From Lichenostomus cassidix (Eukaryota; Chordata; Aves; Passeriformes; Meliphagidae), in contig CM039181.1 in the NCBI GenBank assembly GCA_008360975.2, positions 10,214,380-10,278,379 of the forward strand: DNA of 64,000 nucleotides. Reading direction: 5' to 3'. Shown piece after piece: positions 37,001 to 50,612 of the stretch. Position numbers and translations under genes: made by a program. How positions within the stretch are numbered: the first letter of the stretch is position 1; the number at the start of each line of letters is the position of its first letter. The notes below the pieces were generated by a model. It did not search any database. It was not told where the DNA came from and saw only the letters and a list, made by a program, of their open reading frames with translations.

Positions 37001-38282
37001 AATCCTAGAAAGATATTCTAGAAGTGGTTGCACAGCTGTGCTTTCCAGCAGAGGAGTCACTTGGGACCAAACTCCTGACTAGCTTTTCTCAGCGCTGCTC
37101 TTCCGCTTAGGGAAAGGTAACTTTCCCTGCCCATCCCACCACGTGCAGCAGTGGCTCTTACCAGGTCTGGACCATGGAAATACAACTCTGCCACTCAGTG
37201 CACTGTCATGAGGCACACTGTAAACTACAGGAATACTGAGGATGTAAAACTCACAGATATAAAGCCTCAAACTGAATAACTCAGAGGATATTTACCACCC
37301 TTGCTCCTCCGCCCAGCTTGTTAACATTGTGCTATCATCTACATAATTTCATCATTTTAAGATATACTTATATGTAGATGATGTTCTGCAGGACACAACT
37401 GAGAGAATATGAAACATTTTCACTACTCCTTTTGTTTGTTTGTTGATATTTGTTTAAAAGTGTGCTTTTTCTTGTATATAATTTGAAAACCTGTTTCATG
37501 TCCTCCATATAAAAAAGCTGACATGACTCTGTACAGGAAAGATATTTGATTTCCAGATGCACTTACCAGAAACTTACAAAGAGTTAATGATTAGATGACA
37601 GAAAATCACATCTCAGTCACTGACCACACTGGTAGTATTACTTGAAGAGATGGACAACTCTGCTTAGCAACTACTGATCTTCAATGTAAGATTATTTCCC
37701 TCTAATAGCCATTTATTTTTGAAATCTTCTGCTCTTAAATTCTAAGAAAAAAATCTTTAATATGAAGCTCAAAGCCATTTATATTAAAATCTCCCCAACA
37801 TTTCAGTAATTTGCATCACTGATTTTCTCAATTATACACACTTTCGTAACAGCCTGCTAGCCTTGTCTCTGTGCTTAGAATAAGCTTCCCAATCTGATTT
37901 AATAAGCATAGAGAATCGATGGGGTACTTATTTCAGTCTCTGGAAGAGGTTTCTGCAGAAGCAGGAGCTCTAAAATTGGATACAATGACCAGAGTCTGAA
38001 TTCAGATTTCTGTACAGCTCTTTGAATGGACACTTGCAAACCAGTAATATTTATTATTTTAGGAAACAGAATATAACCACAGTTAACTTACTTAGAATCC
38101 AGTTCATGGAAGTCTTTTTCTGCCCTTTCTCACTAGTGAACCATTTAAATATAACCTAGAAGCTCATGAGGCCAATTACATTTAGATCCCCAGTGAAAGC
38201 AATACTGGCATAAATCCACAAAACCCCCACACCTGTTCTCATGTGTCATATTCAATAAACAGAGTTATTTTGTAAAGGATAC

Positions 38283-38346
38283 AAGGATTGTTGTCATCAA
38301 TGCTGCAATTGTCCAGAATCAAGGAAAAGCCATCCAAGTCATACAC
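38283..38346 (-). CDS. ATXN10: ATXN10 penultimate coding exon
   Basis: A 64-nt exon starting in phase 0 after acceptor TTTATTTAG at 38347 and ending one base into a codon before the donor GTATCC. It encodes VYDLDGFSLILDNCSIDDNN, then Pro and the first base of Phe. Family knowledge: vertebrate ataxin-10 has ELDGIPLIL-N-C…DD-NPF at this point, directly before the W.IYAIRNLTEQN segment that is found here in the exon at 21950-22137. Splicing the two gives …DDNNP-F-VSQW…, whereas reading through the donor gives unrelated residues and a stop soon after. The donor GTATCC is weaker than the GTRAGT consensus. The two exons give 83 C-terminal residues. Confidence 0.92.
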
Positions 38347-39113
38347 CTAAATAAAAACAAAAGTTTAATTTAACACATGTCTCAGCAATACTAATGATGT
38401 TTCCCGTTAGACATACATAAAAACATAACAGGGATATTTGTTTCATTAAAAATATTAAACATGCTAACATGAGTTGCAGAGTAAACCTGGTGTTTTAAGC
38501 ATGAGTATCACAAAACAGTAACACAAGTGGGCACTAATTTCACATTCTCCCTTCATTTAGCAAGTGTTTTGACTGAGGTATTTTCTGCTTCTCACACTGA
38601 GCCAGGTAAGCTATGCTCACTGACAGCTCATGCTTGCCTCCAGAAGGAAGAGCCACAAAACACTGTGGAGGAAAAAAGTAGGAAAAAAAAGTTGAAAAAT
38701 ACATCTCCACACACATACAAGTTTGCATGAGGCCACATCTCCTGTACCTTCAGCAGCAATGTGTTATCTGATGTGCCCAGCACGAATCCTTTCTATCAAG
38801 AAGAGCCACTGATATTTTTCCTTTGAGAAAGTGTTCCTTATGTTACTAGCAAACAAGAAAATATGAGATCTGTTGTCTTCTATTGCTTGTGCATACAGAC
38901 ACATGGCAGCTGCCAAACTGCACTAATACATTATTGTGTCTGTGAGATAACAACATATCCTCCTGACATACACACACACTTTACCAAGAGCTCAGGACAT
39001 GCTGATCTTAACAGTAAACATAGAACATGATTATCTTATGGAAAGTATGCTCCATAAGAAATTTATGTGGACTCCTAAGGTACACTGTAACATCACACAT
39101 GCATATTTATAGC

Positions 39114-39148
39114 TTTACAAGTCCCTTCCAACCTCAACCATTCTGTGA
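39114..39148 (+). mobile_element. CR1 LINE 3' terminal scrap
   Basis: 'acaagtcccttccaacctca' and 'accattctgtgata' are the last ~35 bases of CR1 in plus orientation with one octamer-like tail unit. Confidence 0.7.
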
Positions 39149-42100
39149 TAGCCAAGATATTCTTGTCCAAATCTCAAGTTCTTTAATTCCTTAAAATTTA
39201 ATTTCAAACCAAGAACTGGCAGGCATAGGAATTTAACCAGAATGCCAATTTAGGCCATGGCTTGATGATGGGGTTCTCTCTTCCATCTTGTCTGCCCCAA
39301 ACAAGATGCACTTTTATGTATCACGAAAAACAATAAATCCCAAAGTTTACAGTGCAGGATCATCAGCTTTCTGAAACACAAGTTTTGTGATAAGAGAGGT
39401 AAGTCGAGTAGGAGATTTAGATGTGAAATCTCAAACAGCCTAAGGATCAATAAAACTGAATTCAGAGACAAAGCTGAGCACATGCCTCTTACAAGCTCTT
39501 TTTCATATAATCTTATTGTAGAGTCTCAAACTATAACATGAGAAAGCAGCAGTGACAGACAGACAGGCAAGGCTTACATGTATGAGAAGCAAAGAGCACT
39601 GCTAGGTCTTAAAAACCACCTTCCACATCTGTGCTGACATGCCTAACTTTACCTACACGAAGTATAGTTAATAACACAAGTTTAAAAATATCCATTCTTC
39701 CCATGAAATGTTCGTGTTTTCTCCAAAGGCCATGCTCCATGTATGGTATCATACTTCAAAGCTTGAACAAGCAGTGACCTCTCAGTAACACAGCACTTGC
39801 ACATGCTTGGGGAACACTGGTTCTTTGAAGTTCAGGCTGTAGCCAAACTCTGATGTGCCTACAATGCTACCTCTTATTTTCCATCAGTGAAATGCTGAAC
39901 AGCAGAAATTAATCGGGATTAAGTGCTGTCAACAGAAACAAGCTATGCAATAATCTGCTTCCGTTCAATTCAAACTAGATGTCTGGTTAACAGAGTGAGC
40001 ATTTTGGGAAAGTAAAATTTTAATTAAAAGCCACACACACTTCAAAAGGTTACTGAGAGAATATGATGAGATTCCTTCAAAGTTGGAACAGCAAACCACA
40101 GCTTTAGTGATACCTTCACGTAAAAACAAGTTGTTCACTACTACTACCTTGCACCCCCCACTTGGAGTTTCTTGAACATCATACAATTGAACTGTACATA
40201 TCATTTGCATGACGTAGGCACAGCTTTTGTCACCACAATGCCAGCTTTAGAATGTCACCTGTGACTTACTATACAGGGAAACAGAGCAAGAAGAAAAACC
40301 TTACAATGTACCCAAGACAAATCTATATTCTCCTCAGAGTGACTGATGAGATGAAGAGATCAAATCATGAGCACCCACTGCTAGACAAGTTCCAGTCCAT
40401 GCCACCTCTTCCTGAACCACCAGTGGTCCACTGGAAAAGCATTTCATAGCAACCTACAATTTGTGCTCTGTAATGTGACCCAGGTCACTACCTGCCCCAC
40501 ACATAGCAGAGCCATCTCTGCTACAGGAGTGCCCCAGGCAGCCAGAGGGAGCAATCACTGACCCAGCCAGTGTCCCACTTGCATTGCTCAGTCTCACATC
40601 CTGTCACTGTCATCTCCCTCTATCCTCACAAACCAGCACATTTGCAAACACTGAGAAATTGTCCTACATCTCACCTCTTACACAGGTCCGTTGGAACCAC
40701 ACTGCCCAATAGAAAGTGCTTTGGGAATTTTTCCAACTATTAATGGCCTCCAAGATTTTGCTTTGAAGAGAACTGTCTGTGAAATGCCTGGTGTAGAGGA
40801 AAGGAATGGAGCTCTTGCAGGAATCTTCTGCAGGGCTTGGGGAAGGAGTCAATATTGCGCAATACCCAAATCTTACTTTAAATATGGTGTGAAAGTACTC
40901 TGTGAAGAAAACATTTGTGGCCGGTGTGAATCCATCCAGATTTTGGAAGAAGTTATAGACAGAAACTAAGGAATAGGACAGGTTTGGTGTCTGTCTGGTG
41001 AACAGAACTGCTCATATCAGCCTGTGTTAGGATCACTAAATCTATTCTCCATTTACATTACTGACACCATAGTTGGCCAAAAACAGGGAACTGCACTGGA
41101 CTGCAGCAAAGCCACAAGGATAATTATTATTAAGAACTATAATAGTGTATTCTGAACTACACTGGAACAGCAAATGAAGCTGCAGGATTACTTAAGACAG
41201 GTTTAGAATTTAAAAAATCCAGCTCTGGGCTAATGATCTCTAGCGCTTCAGTCAAGTCAGTAATGAACATCTTCCCCTAATGTTGTCAGTTTCTGAAATA
41301 GTTTTCCAAAAAAAGCAGAAACACAGAATATCCAGCATTCCAAGCCAAATATCCATCCCTGCCAGTTAAAAAGCCTTTCACAACACAGGTTTATATTGCT
41401 GTCCTATTTGCTTCCTGCACTTGCTTTTGAAACATAATGAAAAATTTAAATGCATTACACTGAAAAGAAAATGCCTTTCCCAGTGACAAAGTGACTGCTA
41501 GTTTTTTTCTCTTTATCTGTTCCTGGAATTTAATAATCTATTTTAATGACATAAACCAGGCTCTAAACAGAAGCTCATGTAAGCAGAAGTGCTATACAAA
41601 TATAAGACAAAGTTTAAGGAAACAACTAGCTCAGACTGTATATGCCTACTGCTTCCATGGCCAAGGAATGATACAGTCCTTAATTCAGATGATCTGGGAC
41701 ATGTCAGCCCTGAGGGAAAAGCCATGCTTTTGCTCCTCATAACCGGTGAAAAAATATGGACAAAAGTTGACATCTTTATGATATCTTACAGAATTCACAT
41801 TTATTGGCTAATATATAAACAAGGTCAGTAGCTTAATAAAGGATATGTGCCTGAAAAGAACTGCCCCTGAAAATCTCTCCCTTCATACTACTTATGAAGT
41901 ACACAGAAATAATTACCATTAACACAATCATTCACAGCAGAGCCCAGGAAAAATATAAATTAATTGTAGACTACTTATTGAAGCTTTCTGTCTAGCAGCA
42001 ATGGAGCCAAGTTCAGGGGTAAGAATGCAAATTCTTGGAGCATGACAGTGCTTGTTGCTGAATCTGCCTGCATCTAGTAAAATGCAACTAGAATCTCCAG

Positions 42101-43289
42101 GTCCAGCAACTATATAGACAAAATAGAAAAAAAAAATAATCCAGCAAAAAATAATATCTTCAAAAAGTCACTAACATTTTGGGCATTAAAAACATCACCT
42201 AATCAACTAAGAATACTATTATGCAAAAAAGAACATTCATGCCTTCAGATAACAACAGCTGAATATAAACTACTCTTCCACCACAATGCAACCAATTTTC
42301 AGCCTTCAATCAATGTAGAATGAGAAAGATGATTGTTTCAGTCAAAGAAAATTTCTGTTTCTTAGAAGCTGTGTTTGCCCAATCTACAGATAAGCAAAAA
42401 GAAATATGTTCTCTCAAACAGAAGTGGACTAGTAACAGTCTGAGTAATCCATGCTGACATTTAGTCTTCTTTTTACATGTTACTGATGAGCACACTGAAA
42501 AACAGAAAGACAAATTTCCAGGTTAAAAAGCACTTGGGGGTGGGAAACATATTCTAGAAATGAGTCAACAAACAGGAACAAGAAGGAACCATTTACAGGG
42601 AAAACCTCTAGAGACAACATTCACTACAGATCACCGGTTTCCTACCAGACAAAAAGTCTGTCTCCAATCACATTTAGCTCCAGAGTATTCCATTTTAATT
42701 CCCCTTATGTAACTTAAAAGGTTTCTGGGAGCATTCAGACTGGCAAATTTCACATTTTTATGAACCTGGCTCCTTTCCTTCACTCTTTGTCATGCTTCCA
42801 GTTCTGTCACACAGCTGAAGAGCCCAAACCCACGCAAGCAGCAGTGCCTGGTGCCCAGGCAGGGCTGTGCTGCTCAGCTGCCAAACTCCAGCCCTGCTCT
42901 GCAGGGCATCAGGGCTTCAGCTGCCATTCCTCAGCTGCCCCTCTCTGGAACACTTCTTTTGGTTTCTCATGTACCCTATTTGCTGATTCTCACGTGGCTA
43001 AAGTAGGAGCATAACAGTAAATCTGATCCCCATATTTCTCTGACAAATGAAACTAGCTAATGGAGTTAAAACCTGGAGGAGGTGAAGTCACAGAGAAAGG
43101 GAAGATTACCACAGCTGGGCTGGCACCACCACAGGAAACAGAGAGAATGTATTAAGGTAGCAGAACACATTTGTTGACTATATTTTATGTCTTAGTGCCC
43201 TAGATTACTGAAACGATTAAATTGCAACACACTTCTCAAGAGCTGAGTCATCAAGATATTAACATCCATCTCACATGCACCAACAGCAT

Positions 43290-43465
43290 CCTGAGCCACA
43301 TCCATGGGAGCAGAGCCAGTAGATCCAGAGAAGGAATTCCACTCTCTGGCACTCGTGAGACAATCTACTCCAGGGGCTGAAGCTATGCCTTGCAGAGAGC
43401 CTGAGGGCACTGGAGGCTTGAGCCTGGAGAGAAGGAGGCTTCAGGAGAACCTGCTGTCAGCCTTT
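43290..43465 (+). mobile_element. CR1 LINE, 5' part of a split copy
   Basis: 'ccagtagatccagagaagga', 'attccactctctggcactcg', 'tgagacaatctactccagg' and 'cttgagcctggagagaagga' follow CR1 order on the plus strand but are quite diverged. The similarity stops around 43465-43475 and resumes in later CR1 sequence at about 44060, which suggests interruption by the LTR-like block between. Confidence 0.6.
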
Positions 43466-43469
43466 CCAT

Positions 43470-44050
43470 GATGCCTGATGAATTTTTTGTCCTTCCTTTT
43501 TATACCCTTTTTATACATTTTTATACCCCTTCCCTTTCCTTGTACCCTTCACAAACACTCCTTGTACCTTAGTCCAACATGTTTATAACTCTTGTAGTCT
43601 GATATTTAGCTTAGTTTGGGGGTTCTCCAGGGGGAGAAGATAAAACATTTATAACTATCTCAGAACTAAAGGCTCCAGCCTTGGACAGAGCCTCCTCTCT
43701 GGAACATGTTTTTGTAAACTAGGCTGTACTCTCACTTGGTGAAGGGGGAATAATTAGAATAGGGAGACAATTACTTAATTTGTTCAGTTTCTCATTGGAA
43801 GATTTTAGGTAGATATGCTAATTTGTAAGGTCCATAAAATTGTATAGGTGTTGTACACAGTGTGCTCCTTGGTGTGATTCCACCTTCGACAAGGGTGCAC
43901 CTGGGATCCTATTAAAACTAAGGTAATACCCTTTTTCCCTACACTGCTGTGTCTGCTTCATATTTTTACCAGCTTTTAAGGCATCACCCACACCTACAAA
44001 CTGGTCACCAAGACAGAGCTGCTCTCCTGACTCAGGTTCAAAGTAGTTTA
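43470..44050 (+). mobile_element. Putative solo LTR of an endogenous retrovirus-like element
   Basis: A ~550 bp block separating two halves of a CR1. It contains no coding potential, has three T4ATACC-type short repeats near its start (43496-43530), a TATA-like TTTATAAC at about 43648-43655, an ATTAAA polyadenylation signal at 43911-43916 and a T-rich then GTGTCTG segment just after. This order (promoter box, poly-A signal, short U5-like tail) is what an LTR shows. Exact TG…CA ends and a target-site duplication could not be fixed by eye, and the right end is uncertain by ~80 bp. No internal retroviral genes are present. Confidence 0.4.
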
Positions 44051-44059
44051 AATAGAGCA

Positions 44060-44225
44060 AATACGGTCATAAAAAAGTGCAACTGAGAAGCTTCTGGCTG
44101 GATACAAGGAAAAATGTTTTACTATGAGGAGCAGGCACTGTGGATGTTCCATTCAGGAGGACTTCAAGACTTGTCTAGAGAATCCCTGAGTAACCTACTC
44201 TGAATTCAGCTTTAGGCAGGAGATC
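44060..44225 (+). mobile_element. CR1 LINE, 3' part of a split copy
   Basis: 'agaagcttctggctggatac', 'aaggaaaaatgttttactat', 'gaggagcaggcactgtggat' and 'gttccattcaggaggacttc' match successive later CR1 segments on the plus strand. It lies in the right order and orientation to continue the fragment ending near 43465. Confidence 0.6.
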
Positions 44226-47200
44226 CCTTTCTGAATGGCTGTGTGAGTCTAAGACATTTTTATCTCACTCCAACAAAAATGAAAAATTTAAGACCATGGA
44301 AAGAAGCACAAGTGAATTCTTTTCCTCACATTTAGCTGAGGATCAGACTCCTTCTACTCTAATATGAACTTTTCTTGGTTATAAAGCTGGAAATACTTGT
44401 CATAAATTTACCAAAGTATGTAAAATTCAGAAGCAGTTCTAGAAAAAATATGATTATTGACCATTAGTGGAATAATCCTGCATATTCACTGACTTCACAT
44501 GACAGAGAAATCTAAAAATAATTTGTATTTTGGATGCTAGACCATTCATATGAATTTATTCTTATAAACTCATATAACTTTGAATTAATGCCTTAGTGCA
44601 AATAAAAAGGATTCCGCAACTGTACAAATGGAAACACTTTTATGTTTTCCAGAGTAAAAAGTAAGAATTTTGTACAATTCAATATACTGAAGAACTATCT
44701 GAACTTGCTGTGAAGAAAATAAACAAGGAGTACAATTAAGGCCTAAACCCCACAACTGATGAAAATTTTTGGAAGAGAGCATAAGCAACATGGTTAACCT
44801 ACAGCAGAAGTTTGTTGGTGAAGACAGCAACCTTTAATTAGGAAAATAGTATGATCTATCACCCACATCCAGGACAAGAAGTGGTGGGCCTAAAGAACAG
44901 ACTGTTCACATTGACATCCATGAAATATTTTTAACAGAAGTTGTTAATGAAGCATGGTAACACACTGACACATGAGGCTTAGCCTCCTGAAGCAGACTGC
45001 AGTACTGCAAGTCTCTGCCAATGACCCAACAAACCTCAGCCATGAACACTCTACCCAGTCCTGCTCTGGACAGGTGAATGGTTTTAACCTCTCAATCCCT
45101 TCTAAGTCTGTATGACTTCCTTAGACAAAAAGCCACTCTAGAATACTAAATTATCCCAAAGAAAAGGAATCCAATGAAATATACATTGGGGGTTTGTTAC
45201 CTTTCTTTGGTCATCATTGAAGATACTTTTAAGCTTTACTTCTGTATGTACACATCCTTCAGAGCCTGACACCAACCAGGATGACCAAGAGAGTCAATTT
45301 TCCTCCAAGACCTCCTCAACAAGTAGCTAATTAGTGATTAGACATCTGGGCAAAGTCCAGCATTCAGTGTGAGTAACAGAAGAGCTTAATAAGAGTAGGA
45401 ACATAGCAACTGTTAGATTCCCAAATGGGCTCCTCTGCACCTATGATGGTACCGAAAAACATGACTTCATTTTTATAATTTCAGAGTCTTGGTTTTGGCC
45501 TTTTTCATTTGTTTTTCCAAGCAGCAGAAATGACAGGAGATACACAGGAGATTCTACTTCAAAAGACAAAAGAACACTTTAAGTCTTCAGTGCTAGTGGA
45601 TTCCTAGGCCTACGGCAGACTACAGGCACTTTGGTTTAGAACAGAAGCAGCTGTGGCTTGCAGCCACCAAGTCTATTATAGGAGTTCACCACATCCTGCA
45701 GATCTACTGCAATACTTGTGGACAGAGGCTCCCTTCCCCAGGACATCTCAGTAGCCCTGCTTGGCTGGGCTGAGAGCTCCTTGCACCAGCGTGAAGGGCT
45801 GTGCTTGTGTCCACTTCACACAAGGCAATGGCCCCAGAACACTCTTCCACCTCCACATCACCCAGATAAGCATGCATTTAACATTTTAATGTCTGAAATT
45901 CAGAAATCATGGCAAAAATACCTGTCCCTTCTGCTAGGTTTATTTCAAATATATTCTCCTTCTTTCAGCATTATTTGCCAGAGAGACATGAGGTTTATTT
46001 CAACTCTCCCAAAAGCGGCAACCCTTGCCTCTTTCTTGGAGGTAAAAAAAAATATAATACAAAATATCTTCGAATCTAAATGTGGGGTAGATTTGTGATG
46101 TCCTCAAGCTCACTTCAGAGAACTAATTTAGAAAATGAGGGCTTTGGGCTCATGGAAGAGGAAGGGAAGATGAAGGTACCAAGTACAACATCTGGTCTGA
46201 GCCAGAAAAAGCAGATGCAAAGTGTCCAGCTACGAGAGGAGGGTAACAAGCTAACTCAGCTGCTGAATCATTTTTTCAACTAGTCTTTCCAAGAGCAAAA
46301 CACAGGAGTTTCTAGCCGCTGGGATGATAATACAAACACTTGAGAATTCAGAATAGGTTGCTGCAAGAGAACACAACTGGAACATTTGCTTTTCAAACAA
46401 TTTAGCTTTCCTCATTTCTCTTATGCACAGTTCCTGAACCTGACGCCACAACAAATAGATGCTGCCATGAGATGCTCTGGTTAGGTTTAGATCTGTGACT
46501 TGACATGGGTAAAGCAAGGTCCAACCCAAGACCCATTTTGCTTGAAACACACAATACTTTCTATTGTAGCCTTTGACTATCCTGGCAGCAGCAGTAAGAG
46601 AGAAACGTGGTGCTAAACACCATCCAGTATTCAACCCTGCCCTTCAAATCAGTTGCATTTGAAAAATTTTGTGCCCAATACAAAAATTCCCACCCAATAC
46701 AAAAATTTGTACAAATTTGCGTACAACACAGTATACATTTATATACTTCTAGTCACACAGTCTCTTATGCTCAGTCCACAGAACCCAGTAATCAGATGAT
46801 CTTAGTTTGCTGATTTCCAATCACTGCTACAAAAGAGATTCTCTTAATTGTCTTCTTTCATCAGAATGAAAAGAAACTTAAAGGAAATTAAGTGTAGAAA
46901 TCAGCTATGTGTCTAGAGACAACTTGTACAAGACCATCAAAACCTCAAAATTTTATTTAGTTCTAAAGCAAAGTGAAAACTGAAGACTTCACACTTTAAA
47001 GTTCTGCAAAAATACAGGGATAAAGATTGAGCAAGTCAAAAGATTCCTTTCGGACTTTTTAATCACCATTGTAATAGGAAGTTCCAAATCACTCTGGCAA
47101 GCTGCCACTATTTTGGTGGCTATGATATTTTTGTCTTCCATGTCAAGCTTTAGTAAGCATTTTATGAATATCTCAATTAAAATGAGAGACTTTGTTTTGT

Positions 47201-49737
47201 GGGTTGCATGTACTGGCTTGTTATTTTTGGGAGGTATATTTGTTGGTTGGTTGTTGTTTTGTTTGGAGTTTTGTTCTCTCCAGTTTCCCATTTTATATTA
47301 AATTGGAATAATTCTTCTTCTAGAACAGAATTCCAGGCAATCTATAAAATATTGTGATTTTGAAAATCCTTGACAGAAAAATAGATTCCCACTGAATGCT
47401 CCTGTTGAAGATTTCCTCACTAGTGTTCTACACATGCTCATACACTATTCCAGACAAGAATTGGCACCAGGGCCTTGTGACTCTGTTACTTTATTACTCA
47501 GGCCAGCTTTGGTACTTAATTTCTCCCCAACAGCTGCACACCTGCCTTGCTGCTTCCTTCTCTCAACATTTCAACTGCTCCCTGACACAGTTCAGCTAAA
47601 ATCCTCGAAAACTGCTGCCTGCTTTCAACTTAAAGTGAGTGGGAATGAAAAAGGAGGAAAAACAATGCAAAAATCATACCCTGTTTTGTTGAATGCACCA
47701 CCCTCACAGAGGCCACATGTGTCATCACTCTGACACATCACAACTGTATTCCACAACTGCTCCCACTCCCAACAGCCACGATTACAACTCTTAGTTGGAA
47801 ATTTCTGAATTCAGCAAGCAAAAATAAATGCCAATTGGATGTTCCATGCTCTAATGATGACTTTTACTGTGTCCAGCATTACTTAACATTTTCACTTCAT
47901 TTCACTTTGAAACAAGGATTTAAAAAAAATTTTAAAAATCAATGTCAGACATTTAATTTCATCTGTAGCAAATGCTCAAATGATGAAAATAATGTGTGTG
48001 AAAGTATCTAGGATGACTTCAAAACATGCAATGATTTATGCCAGTGATTTCTATGTTTCATGATTAAATTCTGCAGCTTCAGAATCAGCACACAGAATCA
48101 CAGCACTTCAGAGAACACTGTCAGACTCCAGACTAAAAGCAAAGTGGTGGTAGTTTGCCATAATTCCTCATTTTCCTATTGCAATTGTGAAGTGACTTCA
48201 GTACTGCTATACTTTTTTAAGGAGTTGTAAAGAATAAGTTATTGAGTATGTTTATATCACCCCAAACTTCACAGCCAGGGCAGGGGGAGGGGTGAGGAAA
48301 GAAGAAAAGGAGAAAGTTGGTAGGTTAGAAGATTGGAAATAGCACAGAGACATTTATTAAAGGCATTCACAATTCTCTGCTTCCACATTCCCTTGTATGC
48401 AGAGCTTCCAAGAATTTAGTGATGGGTCAAAGAACAACCATTAATTTTCCAGTACACATGCTAAGGACATACACTCTGTTACATGTTAAATACCAAACTA
48501 TCCTTGATGATAATTAAATTTTTCACTAGGTTAAAGCATAGTAAAACAAAGTGTTTCAGAAAAGGACTGTAAAATGCCACTCTAGAACTCTGCAGAAATG
48601 GTAAATGGGAGACTGCATGACCCAGCTGGCTACTACAGCGAGCAGACAGTTTAATGGTGTTTGCTGCTTGTGTTTTAAATCAGACCACTCAGGGAAGCCC
48701 TCAGACGCCTGAGCCAGCCATACAACCCCATCACTGAATACTGCAGTAAATAATGTGTCACACTAAGCAATGCCAAGCTAACACCCTATTTTATGTGAAA
48801 TGTAATGTTTTCCGAGAAACGTGTAAATAATGGAAGTATAGCCTTTTTGAAAGGAAAGAAAAACCCAACAAAAAACCCCACCACCCCAAATCTCACAATT
48901 ACAGTAATTGTTTTGTTTCAGGACTAACAGATGTGGTCTCACTTTACTGCAGAGCCTACTGGGGGTGGTTTCAAACGAGGCCAATGCAAGTGCAAATCGA
49001 GTCTCGAGCTGGAAGAAGCTGTAGACAGACACTATTCTGCCGAGACCCACTCATGTCTTTTTCTCAGTACTGTATGATACTTTCAAGTCACAGAGTATTC
49101 TTCATCCAAAATAGAACTGATGGCATGTCCTCTCAAATACAAAAGCAAAGCAACTACACTTTCTTTCATTTTTCTAAAGTAATTCATTGGCTATGTTTTT
49201 TTTTTATAAACCCATACAAAACATCAATCCTGGTATAAATACTACCTGTAAAGCCCTTTCACTTCTTCCTCCATGTCATTTTATATGCAAATTCAGTAAA
49301 ATATTTATTTGTTCAATGCACAAATAACTCCCAACAGCTTCACTGGGACATTCAGAAATGGTAAGAGAAGGTTGAAGTATTCAGTTTAACTCCTGAATGA
49401 GGACCAGGTCCTCTTTTAAATATGATCCAACAACAAGCTCCTTCCATTCCTCCTTATCAAGCTCTGCACACTCAGCTATCAGATCCTGCCCATATTACCT
49501 GGAAGAGTGACTCCAACCAGGTTAGCTTCAGAGGTAGCAATGACAGACCTACTGAGGGTGCTGGGATTTCTTATGTCTCTTTTTGGTATTGTGTTTTTGT
49601 AGAAAGCATGTATTGCAAAGTAAAAAAAAAAAACTGTAAACACTGTCAAAGAAAAAAAAAATACTGTGAATTAAGTCATTATAAAACGAAGAGAGCAAAA
49701 TTTTGGTTCAGTTTTGCATTGTTTACAAGTCAAATCC

Positions 49738-49797
49738 AGAAGCTGAACTTGATGATCCTTGTGGCTCCCTTCCACCTCAGGCTTATTTTATGATTCA
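49738..49797 (+). mobile_element. CR1 LINE 3' terminal fragment
   Basis: 'gaacttgatgatccttgtgg', 'ctcccttccacctcagg' and 'ttttatgattcag' match the CR1 3' terminus with a degraded tail. Confidence 0.8.
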
Positions 49798-50481
49798 GAT
49801 GGAATTTATTTCTGCATAACTGAAACAATGTCACAAACTATTATAGCAATAATTTTACTGAGACAACAGCCACACATTTTATGAATAAAACCCCCTCATG
49901 ATTGAGAACTTTGTCTGAAGAAGATACTCTCTTGAAATCAGAATATCCTAGACAGACTAAATGATTTCTCATATAATGAAACCAAATAAAGAAAACAGAA
50001 GACTTCCAGTGATGTATTTTAAAGTAGTTGTATTAAAACAAGGAAAGCTGTGGTATGAGAGAAATACTTTTCAATAGAAAAAGTATTTAAAAACATTGAG
50101 AAGCTTTATTCAAGTTAACATTCATTAGTATGATGCACCTGTTCCCACATGATGGTACTCCAGGGACAAACTGTGACTATTTGCACAAATGTCGTTTTCC
50201 ACATTCGAATTATTCTTGTAAAATCAAATTTTACTTGATTTCTCATCAGCTGTGTCTTCTATGAACTCTTCCTTTAATGAGAAGTAGAGATATACTAACA
50301 CAGGTGTTCTGGATTGCCAACCTGTTACAGAGGGGCTAGCAGCAATGCATGCAAATATAAAACCTGGAAAATATCACTGTGTTTGAGGAAGACAAAGAAG
50401 TCTTCTATTTTTTGAAGAGAAAAGTATTAACCCAAGTTTTGGAAACTGTTGATAGTTGAATTCAAGTGTTATTCTTTAACA

Positions 50482-50612
50482 AGACCAGGTTGGACAGGGC
50501 TTGGAGAAACCTGGACTAGAGGAAGGTGTCTCTGCCCAGGGCAGGGCATGGGATGAGAGAAGCTTTAAGATCTGTTCCAACCCAAACCATTCTTGGATTC
50601 TCTGACTCTGAT
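50482..50612 (+). mobile_element. CR1 LINE 3' fragment
   Basis: 'ccaggttggacagggcttgg', 'gtgtctctgcccagggcagg', 'gttccaacccaaaccattct' and the tail 'tggattctctgactctg' place this as a plus-orientation CR1 3' end. Confidence 0.88.

Larger units (their letters stand above)
22138..38282 (-). other. ATXN10 last intron (16.1 kb)
   Basis: Bounded by GT (in GTATCC, 38282-38277) and AG (…CCCAACAG, 22138). Within it I recognise only a 19-bp minisatellite (27355-27419), a perfect hairpin (30922-30947), two CR1 pieces (32696-32886, 33232-33271) and a TA-rich stretch near 34010-34070. The rest is AT-rich anonymous sequence. The minus-strand frame 30161-30385 has no supporting motif. No nested gene was identified. 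Confidence 0.88.

Noticed and set aside
45201..45265. 65-nt minus-strand segment between GTGTCAG and GTAACA
   Set aside because: Considered as the next upstream ATXN10 exon. The peptide does not match the expected RLIGNLCYKNK region, and a 65-nt splice-bounded frame is common by chance.
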